Assembly: GCA_025992315.1 (NCBI GenBank)
Contig: DAJPHG010000001.1
Coordinates: forward strand, 1,127,767 to 1,191,766
Source: HGM10766 sp900757295
GTDB lineage: Bacteria > Bacillota_I > Bacilli_A > RF39 > UBA660
Direction: 5' to 3'
DNA: 64,000 nt
Part shown: piece after piece, positions 25,934 to 34,301 of the stretch
Layout: every line of letters starts with the position of its first letter
Numbering within the stretch: the first letter of the stretch is position 1
Program-made: the position numbers and the translations under genes
The notes under the pieces: generated by a model
Database searches by the model: none
What the model was told of the DNA's origin: nothing
The model's input: the letters and a program-made list of their open reading frames with translations, nothing else

Positions 25934-26904
25934 GATTTCTCCTTTATTAAATCATATAAAGAATCTGCAATGATGTTTAAAGAATTAGTTACTTCATCAA
26001 TTGTATTTTCAGGGCCTCCTAGCTCAATTAACATAGCATTACTATTTAAATCTTGATTATATATTCCATTATTACCTTTACCTCCTTTTTTTAAAACTCC
26101 TTTAGATATATTAGGAATTTTACTATTTATAATTTCATTTAATTTTTCAGCTATTTGTAAATTACTTTCATAATTTTCATGTTCTAAACCCACTACAAAT
26201 AGAATTTTCGCGTATTTAACATTATTATTAATTAATGTGGTTTTATCTTTTGGTAGAGAGTCTCTATGTAAATCTATAATATATTTTAAGCTATCATTTT
26301 TTGATAATGCATCCTCAATTAACATCTTACTTGCTTTGTATGAATAGTTATATTTCCAATTATTTGTATCTAATATTTGATTTATATTAGTTTGTTCTAC
26401 TATTGTTGGAATATTTAAATCGTTTAGTTTTTCTTTTAAAATATAACTAGCCATTAATACATTTGGAGAAGCATCATAATTAGATACATTACTATTACTA
26501 TATTCTTCTAATTGATGAGTATTATAAATATATATTATTGGTTTATTTACTATATAATTATTAGGATCTTCAAAGTATTTAGTAACTATAGTTTCTTCAT
26601 TATAATTATCTTCTAACACAACGGCATCATCATTAATCATGTTATTTAAGCCAGTTTTTAAAAGAATGGTAGAACTATTAAAATTTAAGTTAAATAAATC
26701 ATTATTTTTATTTAATTTAACTAAATTATTGGAACTGGTTTTTAATAAATAATTAATAATAACTTTATTAGTTACTTTATTTTTTATTTTTTTATTTATT
26801 AAAAATTTTAAAGAATACGAGAATGAAAAATAACATATTCCTATTACAAATATTATTTTTAATAATTTAAATTTACTTTTTCTTTTGGCTTTAAATTTTT
26901 TCAT
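25930..26904 (-). CDS. spoIIP: Stage II sporulation protein P-type amidase
   Basis: 324 aa with an N-terminal membrane helix (about 12-33), a variable region and the SpoIIP amidase/endopeptidase domain. IYIYNTHQLEEY, IIDLHRDS and MLIELGGPENT hold the zinc-binding His and Glu residues. SpoIIP cleaves peptidoglycan during engulfment with SpoIID and SpoIIM. The gene keeps its usual position near lepA. Its presence suggests the lineage can sporulate, descends from spore formers, or reuses the hydrolase; the window alone cannot decide. Confidence 0.9.
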   Translation of the reverse strand: MKKFKAKRKSKFKLLKIIFVIGICYFSFSYSLKFLINKKIKNKVTNKVIINYLLKTSSNNLVKLNKNNDLFNLNFNSSTILLKTGLNNMINDDAVVLEDNYNEETIVTKYFEDPNNYIVNKPIIYIYNTHQLEEYSNSNVSNYDASPNVLMASYILKEKLNDLNIPTIVEQTNINQILDTNNWKYNYSYKASKMLIEDALSKNDSLKYIIDLHRDSLPKDKTTLINNNVKYAKILFVVGLEHENYESNLQIAEKLNEIINSKIPNISKGVLKKGGKGNNGIYNQDLNSNAMLIELGGPENTIDEVTNSLNIIADSLYDLIKEKS

Positions 26905-26942
26905 AATATCATCTCTTTATGATATTGTAAATTAACTACAAT

Positions 26943-26977
26943 AAAAAAAATGTAGATTTTAAAATACTATCTACATT
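26943..26977 (-). terminator. Terminator of surface protein C
   Basis: Minus-strand AATGTAGAT / ATCTACATT stem with an 11-base loop and a long T run. Confidence 0.8.
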
Positions 26978-26980
26978 TTT

Positions 26981-28993
26981 TTATTCTACTACGTATGGAT
27001 TAGTTTCAGTTCCATCTCCTCCAGTTATTTGAATATCGGATTTCAAATTTATTACTGGGCGAATATATTGGGAACCAGTGACATCATTGTTGGACATCCT
27101 ACCTGAAGATACATAAAGCATATATGAACTAGTAGAATTTGAACGATGGGGTGTCATAGAATACCATGTTCTACTATAGTATAAATAATTAGTTTTATCA
27201 GCAATTTTTGAAGTATTAGATGAAGTAGTAGTAATTTGTCTGTAGCTTAACCCTGCATAATTTATTTCATCTGCAGTTAATAGGCCGATTTTTAATTTAT
27301 AGTTTCCACCATCAGTGGTGCTAGGATTAGGACATTTTAATGATGGTTGTTTCAATTTTAAGATTCTATTATGACCACCATAATATGTTGCGTTTTCTAT
27401 AGCATTAGTACTTGTTATTGTGGTATCATTGCAAAAATTTGAAAGATTAATTTTATCATCATAATCTTTTAAATTATTTATATACCAATCTTCTAAATAT
27501 GTTTTGACTATACTATCTGTTGCTGTTTTATTATTTGCGAATGCAGATGTTTCTTTATTATAATCACTTATACATGGACTTTCTTTTGTACATTCACTTT
27601 CATTATCATAGGTATAACCAACCTTTCTTGCTAGATTAAATTTACTTGTTCCAATATCTGAAGCGTGGATTAATCTTATAGATCCATCTCCATTAATTCT
27701 TACTATGCGCCATATATTATTAGCAAATGATACATAATTATTATCTATTTTTCCTCTAAAATAATAGCTTTCTCCATCATCATCTTCTGTTTTATATACT
27801 CCACTTTCACTTGTAAGAACTGATGTAGAAGTTGAATTATATTTATCGGCTTTTGTTATTGTATTATAATTGGCACTTCTTGAATATCTATCAACATTAT
27901 CTAATGTAGTATCAGTTACACTATTTATTTTATACATTATTGTACATTGTCCAGATGTGCTATTACTATTGCATGTATATTTACCAACATCAGATGAATC
28001 ATAACTTTTTAATTCACTTAGATTTTCTAATATAAAATATCCTGTGTCTTGATCAAAATGGAAACTTTCTGCTACTATTTTATTAGATGAACTTGTATAA
28101 CTTACTGTAAAATTTTCTGTAATAGTTTGACTATAATTTTCTTTTGCTTCACTTTCTTCTACTTCTTTTATTTTATATACTGCCTGACAAACTCCATTGT
28201 TATTTGCACAAGCATATTTGCCGATTGTTGATTTATTAAAGGTTTGATTAGTTTGGAGATTTGTCAATGTATACAAGCCTGAACTTTTATTGTATTTATA
28301 TCCATCACCAATACTCATATTTCCATTAACTAAAGAATTAACAGATACTTCTTGATCTTTTAACACTTCTTCGTTAGATATAGCTACTGGATCAGGACTT
28401 TCATAATCAGGTTCATTTGCATTGATTGATCTAGCTAATACTTTTGCCTGTAAGTAATTACTACTATCTATTCCACTAATTTGAACTCTACCACTAAATG
28501 ATTTACCTTCATCACTATTTTGCAATGAATCAGAATTCTTATAAGTTATTGTTAATTTATAGTTATCTATTTCTTGAGGAGCAATAACAACAGCAGGTAG
28601 CAATATATCATCTATTTGAGGAACAACAGTTTCTTCTTTAACTAATTCATCATTTTTAGTTATAGTATAAACCATATAACTATTATTAAGATCATTATAA
28701 ACTTCTTTCATGTCTAATTCATAGGTTGTTGTTAATGTTCCAGTGTTTTCAACACTAAACTCAATAGTATGACTTGCACCCGGATACATTCCATCAGCAC
28801 TAGTTATTGTAGTTCCATCTAATTTCAAGCTCATTATTCCTGCATATACTTGAGTTGATTTAGCATCACTATTGCCTAAAATATTGGTTGTAAAAAAGGC
28901 ATAAGTTGTTCCAATTGTTAGTATTAATAAGCATGATAATATACTAAATAAAATAAATTTTTTATTACTAATATTTCTAATTTTCTCTACCAT
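26981..28993 (-). CDS. Surface protein C: SipW-type signal, Cys-pair modules, DUF6273-like C-terminus
   Basis: 670 aa, same architecture as the 9383 protein but with a more divergent N-terminus (MVEKIRNISNKKFILF, then TTYAFFTTN). Two Cys modules (STIGKYACANNNGVCQAVYKIKEV and DVGKYTCN...GQCTIMYKI). C-terminal blocks FANNIWRIVRINGDGSIRL, LKIGLLTADE and YIRPVINLKSD. Between the last two is a Ser/Thr-rich segment unlike the paralogs (SMTPHRSNSTSSYMLYVSSG). Its promoter has a consensus TATAAT and no G tract, so it should not switch as copies A and B might. Confidence 0.8.
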   Translation of the reverse strand: MVEKIRNISNKKFILFSILSCLLILTIGTTYAFFTTNILGNSDAKSTQVYAGIMSLKLDGTTITSADGMYPGASHTIEFSVENTGTLTTTYELDMKEVYNDLNNSYMVYTITKNDELVKEETVVPQIDDILLPAVVIAPQEIDNYKLTITYKNSDSLQNSDEGKSFSGRVQISGIDSSNYLQAKVLARSINANEPDYESPDPVAISNEEVLKDQEVSVNSLVNGNMSIGDGYKYNKSSGLYTLTNLQTNQTFNKSTIGKYACANNNGVCQAVYKIKEVEESEAKENYSQTITENFTVSYTSSSNKIVAESFHFDQDTGYFILENLSELKSYDSSDVGKYTCNSNSTSGQCTIMYKINSVTDTTLDNVDRYSRSANYNTITKADKYNSTSTSVLTSESGVYKTEDDDGESYYFRGKIDNNYVSFANNIWRIVRINGDGSIRLIHASDIGTSKFNLARKVGYTYDNESECTKESPCISDYNKETSAFANNKTATDSIVKTYLEDWYINNLKDYDDKINLSNFCNDTTITSTNAIENATYYGGHNRILKLKQPSLKCPNPSTTDGGNYKLKIGLLTADEINYAGLSYRQITTTSSNTSKIADKTNYLYYSRTWYSMTPHRSNSTSSYMLYVSSGRMSNNDVTGSQYIRPVINLKSDIQITGGDGTETNPYVVE

Positions 28994-29019
28994 TTTATCT
29001 CCTCTATTCTCTAATTTAG

Positions 29020-29025
29020 ATTATA
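29020..29025 (-). promoter_or_regulatory. -10 element of surface protein C
   Basis: Minus-strand TATAAT about 30 bases before the ATG; no clear -35 (T-rich terminator tail instead) and no homopolymer G tract. Confidence 0.5.
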
Positions 29026-29038
29026 GCAAAAGTAAGCT

Positions 29039-29062
29039 AAAAAAAGAAGTAAAATAACTTCT
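29039..29062 (-). terminator. Terminator of surface protein D
   Basis: Minus-strand AGAAGT / ACTTCT stem, six-base loop, seven T residues. Confidence 0.75.
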
Positions 29063-30719
29063 AATCTAAAATATATGGTTTAGCTAATGTACCATTGCCA
29101 CTTATTACTTTAATATCTGAGTTTAAATTTATTACAGGATATATATCAGCAATTACATTATTATCATCTATTGAAAGACTACCACCTTCTTGAAGAAAGA
29201 TTCCATCTGATGAAGGTGTTAAAGTCCAATATGGATTCTTTTTATAAATAAAGTTAGTTTCAAGTGGATTTTTATTAGATGACTTTTGTTTAACTATACC
29301 TGCCATAGTTACTTCATGAGCATTTAGAATACCAATTTTTAATTTATAGTTTCCACCATAGTTTTCTGTAGTATCTGTACAAGTTAATACAGGGTTACTT
29401 TTATTAATTGCACTAGTAGAACTATTGCTGGTATCATTACAAAATGATTCTAAAGCAATTTTATCATCATAATTATTTAAGTTTGTAGTATACCAATTTT
29501 CTAAATTGGTTTTTATTGTACTACTTGTTCCTGTTGTTGTTAAACATGGATTTTGTTTAGTACATATATGATCATTATCATAGGTATAACCAAAATATTT
29601 ATTGTCATATACTTCGTTAAATTTACTTTCACTAATAGATTCATCTTTAACTAATCTAATCGTTTTATCTCCGTTTATACGGACTATTCGCCATAAAATA
29701 TTAGCAAATGATACATAATTATTTTTGATATCTCCTCTAAAATAATAACTGTCTCCATCGTCATCTAAAGCTTTATATAAGCCACTATTTTTAGACGTAG
29801 TTCCAATTCCTTGTAAATATTTATCGGCTTTAGTAACATAGTTAAATGTCGTATTGCTAGTTGTATCTACTTCTTTTATTTTTACCATTGCAATACAAGA
29901 TGTACTAGCATTCATACATGTATATTTTCCAATTGAATTATTATCTATAGTTGTGTTATTTGTAGTGTTTGTAAGAGTATATTTTCCCGTTGTCTCATTA
30001 AAAGTATAACTTGATCCTAATATTCTAGTTCTTGTTTTTGAATTATGAAGATTATCTATAGTAGCTTCGTTATAAGAATTATATACATAATCTTTAGTAA
30101 TAGATTCTTTATAAGTTACTAATTGAGGTTCACCTATTTTGTAATCAATTGTAGTTGTTTTTAATTCATTATTAGCTAATATTAATGCTGCTAGTTGCTT
30201 ATTTCCTGCTACTGATTCGATTGTTATTTTATTTTCAAAGATTTTATTTGTTCCCTCTTCTTCTGGTGTATCTATATCCATCCAACTTCTTACACTTATT
30301 GTTGTACTTTCTTTTACTCCTAATACTCCTGTCTTTAATATTTTTCCATAACTTGCATTTTCTAATGTACTGTCTATCGTATTTAATTCACTTAATTTTT
30401 TTATCTCTTCATTCATCCCTATTTTTATATATTCGTCTTTTACTGTAGTTGTATTCATTTTATTTAATACCACATTATAACTTGCTACTGTTTCGCATGT
30501 ATTTTCTATTTCTACTTCATATGGTTCTTGTTGCAATCCTTCTTCATCGCTTATTGGATACCCATTTTCTAATGTTATTCCTTCTACATTTTCTTTATAT
30601 GTTACATTAAAACATTTATATTTGCTTATATTTGTTCCACTTTGGGTAAAGTTTCTTGTCCAATATGCATATGTAAATCCTATTATTAGTATTATTATCA
30701 TTAACAGAGCACTTATCAT
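29061..30719 (-). CDS. Surface protein D: truncated signal, one Cys module, DUF6273-like C-terminus
   Basis: 552 aa, the most divergent paralog. It has a hydrophobic segment ending GFTYAYWTRNF, a beta domain, one Cys module (SIGKYTCMNASTSCIAMVKIKEV), and the C-terminal blocks FANILWRIVRINGDKTIRL, LKIGILNAHE and YPVINLNSD. The ATG used here (30717-30719) has no ribosome site. Upstream in-frame codons EKINKTSNKKIV match the paralogs' basic N-terminus but begin right after a TAA, and the AGAGGGAG site is farther up. The start may have been lost or may use a rare codon, so the gene could be impaired. Confidence 0.65.
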   Translation of the reverse strand: MISALLMIIILIIGFTYAYWTRNFTQSGTNISKYKCFNVTYKENVEGITLENGYPISDEEGLQQEPYEVEIENTCETVASYNVVLNKMNTTTVKDEYIKIGMNEEIKKLSELNTIDSTLENASYGKILKTGVLGVKESTTISVRSWMDIDTPEEEGTNKIFENKITIESVAGNKQLAALILANNELKTTTIDYKIGEPQLVTYKESITKDYVYNSYNEATIDNLHNSKTRTRILGSSYTFNETTGKYTLTNTTNNTTIDNNSIGKYTCMNASTSCIAMVKIKEVDTTSNTTFNYVTKADKYLQGIGTTSKNSGLYKALDDDGDSYYFRGDIKNNYVSFANILWRIVRINGDKTIRLVKDESISESKFNEVYDNKYFGYTYDNDHICTKQNPCLTTTGTSSTIKTNLENWYTTNLNNYDDKIALESFCNDTSNSSTSAINKSNPVLTCTDTTENYGGNYKLKIGILNAHEVTMAGIVKQKSSNKNPLETNFIYKKNPYWTLTPSSDGIFLQEGGSLSIDDNNVIADIYPVINLNSDIKVISGNGTLAKPYILD

Positions 30720-30778
30720 AACTATTTTTTTATTACTTGTTTTATTTATTTTCTCTTATTCTCCCTCTATCTATAGAT

Positions 30779-30784
30779 ATTATA
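30779..30784 (-). promoter_or_regulatory. -10 element of surface protein D
   Basis: Minus-strand TATAAT, followed by a CTATAGATAGAGGGAG leader resembling those of copies A and B. Confidence 0.5.
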
Positions 30785-30788
30785 ACAT

Positions 30789-30812
30789 AAAAAAAGAAGA
30801 ATTTAATCTTCT
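30789..30812 (-). terminator. Terminator of alaS
   Basis: Minus-strand AGAAGA / TCTTCT stem with a six-base loop and T run, overlapping the alaS stop. Confidence 0.7.
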
Positions 30813-32554
30813 AATATTGCTTTTATTCTTCTTACTCCAGCTGAAGATGCTTCTTCTTTTGTTATTTTAAATTTACCTAATTCTTTAGTATTTTTAACAT
30901 GTGGTCCACCACATAATTCTTTAGAAACATTTCCTATTGAATAAACAGTTACAATATCTGGGTATTTTTCAATAAACATACATTCTGCACCTGATTTTAT
31001 TGCTTCAGATTTAGACATTTCCTCTTTTACGACATCTAAGCCTTCTTCAATCCATTGATTTACTAAGTCTTCCACTTTTTGTTTTTCTTCTGCTGTTAAT
31101 TTATGATCACAACTAAAGTCAAAACGCATTCTTTGACTAGTAATATTGCTTCCTTTTTGATGAACATTTTCATTAACAACAATTTTTAAAGCAGCATTTA
31201 AAAGATGGGTTGCAGTATGATACCTTATTTCAATCTCACTATTGCCTGATAAACCGCCTTTAAATTTACCTAATGAATTATTTCTAGATAATTCTTGATG
31301 AGCTTTAAATTTTTCTTTAAATCCTTCTGTGTCTACATCAATATTTTTTTCTTTAGCTAACTCTACAGTAAGTTCTATTGGAAATCCATAAGTATCATAT
31401 AGTTTAAAAGCTAAGTCTTTGTTTAATAAATTATTATCTAATTTAGATGTTATTTTTTCAAATTCTCTTAACCCTTTTTCTAAAGTCTTATTAAATCTTT
31501 GTTTTTCATTAGTTAATACTTCATAAACGACTTTTTCATTTTCAGATAATTCATCATAATATTTTTTATATTTATTAATAATTAATCTGGCTATTCTAAT
31601 ATCCCAATCACTTGAAATATCAATATTTAATTTTTTAGCATGTCTAATTGCTCTTCTTATTAATCTTCTTAAGATATAGCCTTGATCTGTATTACTAGGT
31701 TTTATACCTGATCTATCTGCTGATATAAAAACACTTGTTCTAATATGATCAGCTATTATTCTCATACTTTGTTTATTTTCATCATATGGTAAGTTAGTTA
31801 TATCTTCTATTTCTTTAATTATATCTTTCCATATTGATGATTCATAATTATCATTTACATTTTCTAAAACAGCAGTTATTCTTTCTAGTCCCATTCCAGT
31901 ATCAACATTTTTTTTAGGTAGATCACTATAATTACCATTTTCATCTTTAAAATATTGCATAAAAACATTATTCCATATTTCTACCCAACGTTCATCTTCT
32001 GGATCAAATATTTCTGGTATTTCATCATTACTGCGAAAATAAAATATTTCAGAATCAGGTCCGCAAGGTCCAGATTCTCCTGCAATCCAAAAATTATCAT
32101 CTGCTGTTTTAGCTATTCTTTTTTCATTAATGCCTAAGCTTTTCCAAATTTGAATAGATTCTTTGTCTTCATCAATTTTATCATTGCCAGCAAATACAGT
32201 TACTGCTAGTCTATTTTTATCTACTTTTAAAACTTCTGTTAAAAACTCAAAACTCCATGTAATACTTTCTTTTTTAAAATAGTCTCCTAAACTCCAATTG
32301 CCTAACATTTCAAAAAATGTATGATGTGTAGTATCTCCTACTTCATCTAAGTCATTTGTTCTTATACATTTTTGATAATCAACTAATCTTGTTCCATAAG
32401 GATGAGATTGGCCCATTAAATATGGAACTAAAGGTTGCATTCCAGCTGTATTAAATAATACTGATGGATCATTTTCAGGAATTACTGGAGCGCTTGGTAT
32501 TTGTTTATGACCTTTTTTCACAAAAAAATCTATGTATAAATCTTTAATATTCAT
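30803..32554 (-). CDS. alaS: Alanyl-tRNA synthetase, short form without C-Ala domain
   Basis: Charges tRNA-Ala. The ATG at 32552-32554 follows GAGGTTGATAAAA. Catalytic motifs NTAGMQPLVPYL, GDTTHHTFFEMLGNWSLGDYF and DTGMGLERI are intact. The editing site HTATH and CGGPHV (His, His, Cys, His zinc ligands) is present. The protein ends at 583 aa just after the editing domain; normal bacterial AlaRS is about 870 aa and adds the C-Ala oligomerisation domain. No frameshift or remnant follows; a clean terminator does. The first codons overlap the upstream kinase gene. Confidence 0.95.
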   Translation of the reverse strand: MNIKDLYIDFFVKKGHKQIPSAPVIPENDPSVLFNTAGMQPLVPYLMGQSHPYGTRLVDYQKCIRTNDLDEVGDTTHHTFFEMLGNWSLGDYFKKESITWSFEFLTEVLKVDKNRLAVTVFAGNDKIDEDKESIQIWKSLGINEKRIAKTADDNFWIAGESGPCGPDSEIFYFRSNDEIPEIFDPEDERWVEIWNNVFMQYFKDENGNYSDLPKKNVDTGMGLERITAVLENVNDNYESSIWKDIIKEIEDITNLPYDENKQSMRIIADHIRTSVFISADRSGIKPSNTDQGYILRRLIRRAIRHAKKLNIDISSDWDIRIARLIINKYKKYYDELSENEKVVYEVLTNEKQRFNKTLEKGLREFEKITSKLDNNLLNKDLAFKLYDTYGFPIELTVELAKEKNIDVDTEGFKEKFKAHQELSRNNSLGKFKGGLSGNSEIEIRYHTATHLLNAALKIVVNENVHQKGSNITSQRMRFDFSCDHKLTAEEKQKVEDLVNQWIEEGLDVVKEEMSKSEAIKSGAECMFIEKYPDIVTVYSIGNVSKELCGGPHVKNTKELGKFKITKEEASSAGVRRIKAILED

Positions 32555-33080
32555 TTTTATCAACCTCATTTAATATCTGTTCTACTTTTATCTTTAATGA
32601 TTCTATATTATCATTATTATCTATTACATAATCAAATTTGTTATATTCATCTAATGCATGTTCTGTATAATGATCTTGCTGTTCTTTAGTAAGTTTATTT
32701 TCTGCTCCTATAACATGAATAGCATAAACTTGATCATAATTATCTTTAATTTGTTCAATTTCAATTGGTAGTCTTGCATCACTTATAACAATGTTTTGTA
32801 CATAATCATGATAAATATTTATATCTTCCATCATTCTATTAATTAGAAAATCATAACCATATTTGTTTCTTATATCCATACCAATATTTTGTAAAAAAGT
32901 TCTTGGTTTGTCATTTTCTTTATAATCCCAATTTAATATTTCATGAGCAAATATCTTTAAATATTTGGAATAAGCAGTAATAACAGTTTTCTGTTCATAT
33001 TTTTGGTAATATTCTTTTATTATTTTTGCTACTTCATTTTTGCCACTTTTTGCTTTCCCACTAATTATAAATATTTTCAT
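32544..33080 (-). CDS. P-loop kinase, nucleoside monophosphate kinase-like
   Basis: 178 aa. Walker A GKAKSGKNEVA at the N-terminus; VISDARLPIEIEQI carries an acidic/arginine motif typical of deoxynucleotide monophosphate kinases and AAA18-type proteins, and TEHALDEY lies near the end. The substrate is unknown; dephospho-CoA kinase is less likely because its expected motifs are missing. It lies between the yrrI-like and alaS genes and overlaps the alaS start by 11 bases, indicating translational coupling. Confidence 0.65.
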   Translation of the reverse strand: MKIFIISGKAKSGKNEVAKIIKEYYQKYEQKTVITAYSKYLKIFAHEILNWDYKENDKPRTFLQNIGMDIRNKYGYDFLINRMMEDINIYHDYVQNIVISDARLPIEIEQIKDNYDQVYAIHVIGAENKLTKEQQDHYTEHALDEYNKFDYVIDNNDNIESLKIKVEQILNEVDKNEY

Positions 33081-34222
33081 TAACCATCTATATCTATTAA
33101 GTTAAATTTATTATTTACGTACTTAAATATTATTTTAAAGAATGCAATAATTGGTGTAGCAAGAACCATACCAGGTATTCCAAAGAAATGTCCAAAAATA
33201 GTTAAGCCAATTAATATTGTTACAGGATGTAATTTCATAGTTTTACTCATAACGATTGGTTGGATAATATAACTTTCTAAAACTTGGAAAACTACTATAA
33301 CTATCAGTGCTAATATACCTATTGTAGGACTTTGAGAAAATCCGACTATTACTGCAGCTGTTCCTCCAATATATGGTCCAATATATGGAATTAAATCTGT
33401 TATTCCACAGAATAAACCAAATAGTAATGGTGCTTTTAAACCAATTACAGCAAAACCAGCTGAACAACCTACTAATATGATACTAGCTACTCCTAAAACA
33501 CCATTAACATATTTTCTTAATTGTTTAGCTATTTCATCAACTAAACCACTTGCTTCATAACGATATTTTTTAGGTATTAGTTTTATAAAATGTTTTTGGA
33601 TAGCTCCAAAGTCAAATAACATATAAAATCCGATTATTAAACTAATAGCAAATATTCCTATTCCACTTACAAGTGAACTTAAAAAGCCGAGTGCTTGATT
33701 AGGTAATCCCTCTACTATTCCAGTAAATATTGATCCTACATTAGAATATAATTTAGTTTTAATTTTAGCTATTGTAGAAATATCAATATTATTTATTCCA
33801 CTAAAGAAATTATCTACTATATCTTTTAGTTTATTAAATATTGATGGTAAACTAGCTACTAAGTCATTAAACTGGCTAATAACAGTTGGAACAAGCATAC
33901 TAACGAATAAATATATTATAGATAAGAATCCTAAATAAACAATTACAACAGCTATCGCTCGTTTAAAACCATTTTTTTCTAAAAATGTTACTAATGGATT
34001 AAATATCCAAGCTATAATATACCCAATAAATAATGGTGTTAGTATTTTTAAGAAATTAAAAATAAAATTTGGAACATGCCACTTTTGAGCAATTATTGTT
34101 ACTAATAAAATTACACCAATAATCATACATACATATAATAATTTTAATATTTTTTTAGATAAAGTTATTGTTTCATTTACATTATTAATATCTATTTTTT
34201 CACTTTTTTTAATTATAGGCAT
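33080..34222 (-). CDS. AI-2E family permease-like protein (YrrI type)
   Basis: 380 aa from the ATG at 34220-34222, with AGGAGGT upstream. About eight membrane helices: one pair near the N-terminus, a long soluble loop (about 115-180), then the conserved C-terminal block GLFCGITDLIPYIGPYIGG followed by LHPVTILIGLTIFG. These are family hallmarks. Such proteins were named for autoinducer export, but several act as sodium/proton antiporters; function here is open. Its position upstream of alaS matches B. subtilis yrrI. Confidence 0.88.
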   Translation of the reverse strand: MPIIKKSEKIDINNVNETITLSKKILKLLYVCMIIGVILLVTIIAQKWHVPNFIFNFLKILTPLFIGYIIAWIFNPLVTFLEKNGFKRAIAVVIVYLGFLSIIYLFVSMLVPTVISQFNDLVASLPSIFNKLKDIVDNFFSGINNIDISTIAKIKTKLYSNVGSIFTGIVEGLPNQALGFLSSLVSGIGIFAISLIIGFYMLFDFGAIQKHFIKLIPKKYRYEASGLVDEIAKQLRKYVNGVLGVASIILVGCSAGFAVIGLKAPLLFGLFCGITDLIPYIGPYIGGTAAVIVGFSQSPTIGILALIVIVVFQVLESYIIQPIVMSKTMKLHPVTILIGLTIFGHFFGIPGMVLATPIIAFFKIIFKYVNNKFNLIDIDG

Positions 34223-34257
34223 AATATACCTCCTCATCATATTAAATTATACCATAA

Positions 34258-34290
34258 ATAAAAGGCCTTTACTATTATAGGCCTTTTATT
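34258..34290 (-). terminator. Terminator of the wall-anchored repeat protein gene
   Basis: Stem AAAGGCCT / AGGCCTTT with a ten-base loop; A/T-rich flanks on both sides. Confidence 0.75.
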
Positions 34291-34301
34291 TTACATATTT
34301 T

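Noticed and set aside
29600..30719. Possible diversity-generating retroelement around the surface proteins
   Set aside because: The variable segments look DGR-like, but there is no reverse transcriptase and no template repeat in the window, and I did not see adenine-biased substitutions.
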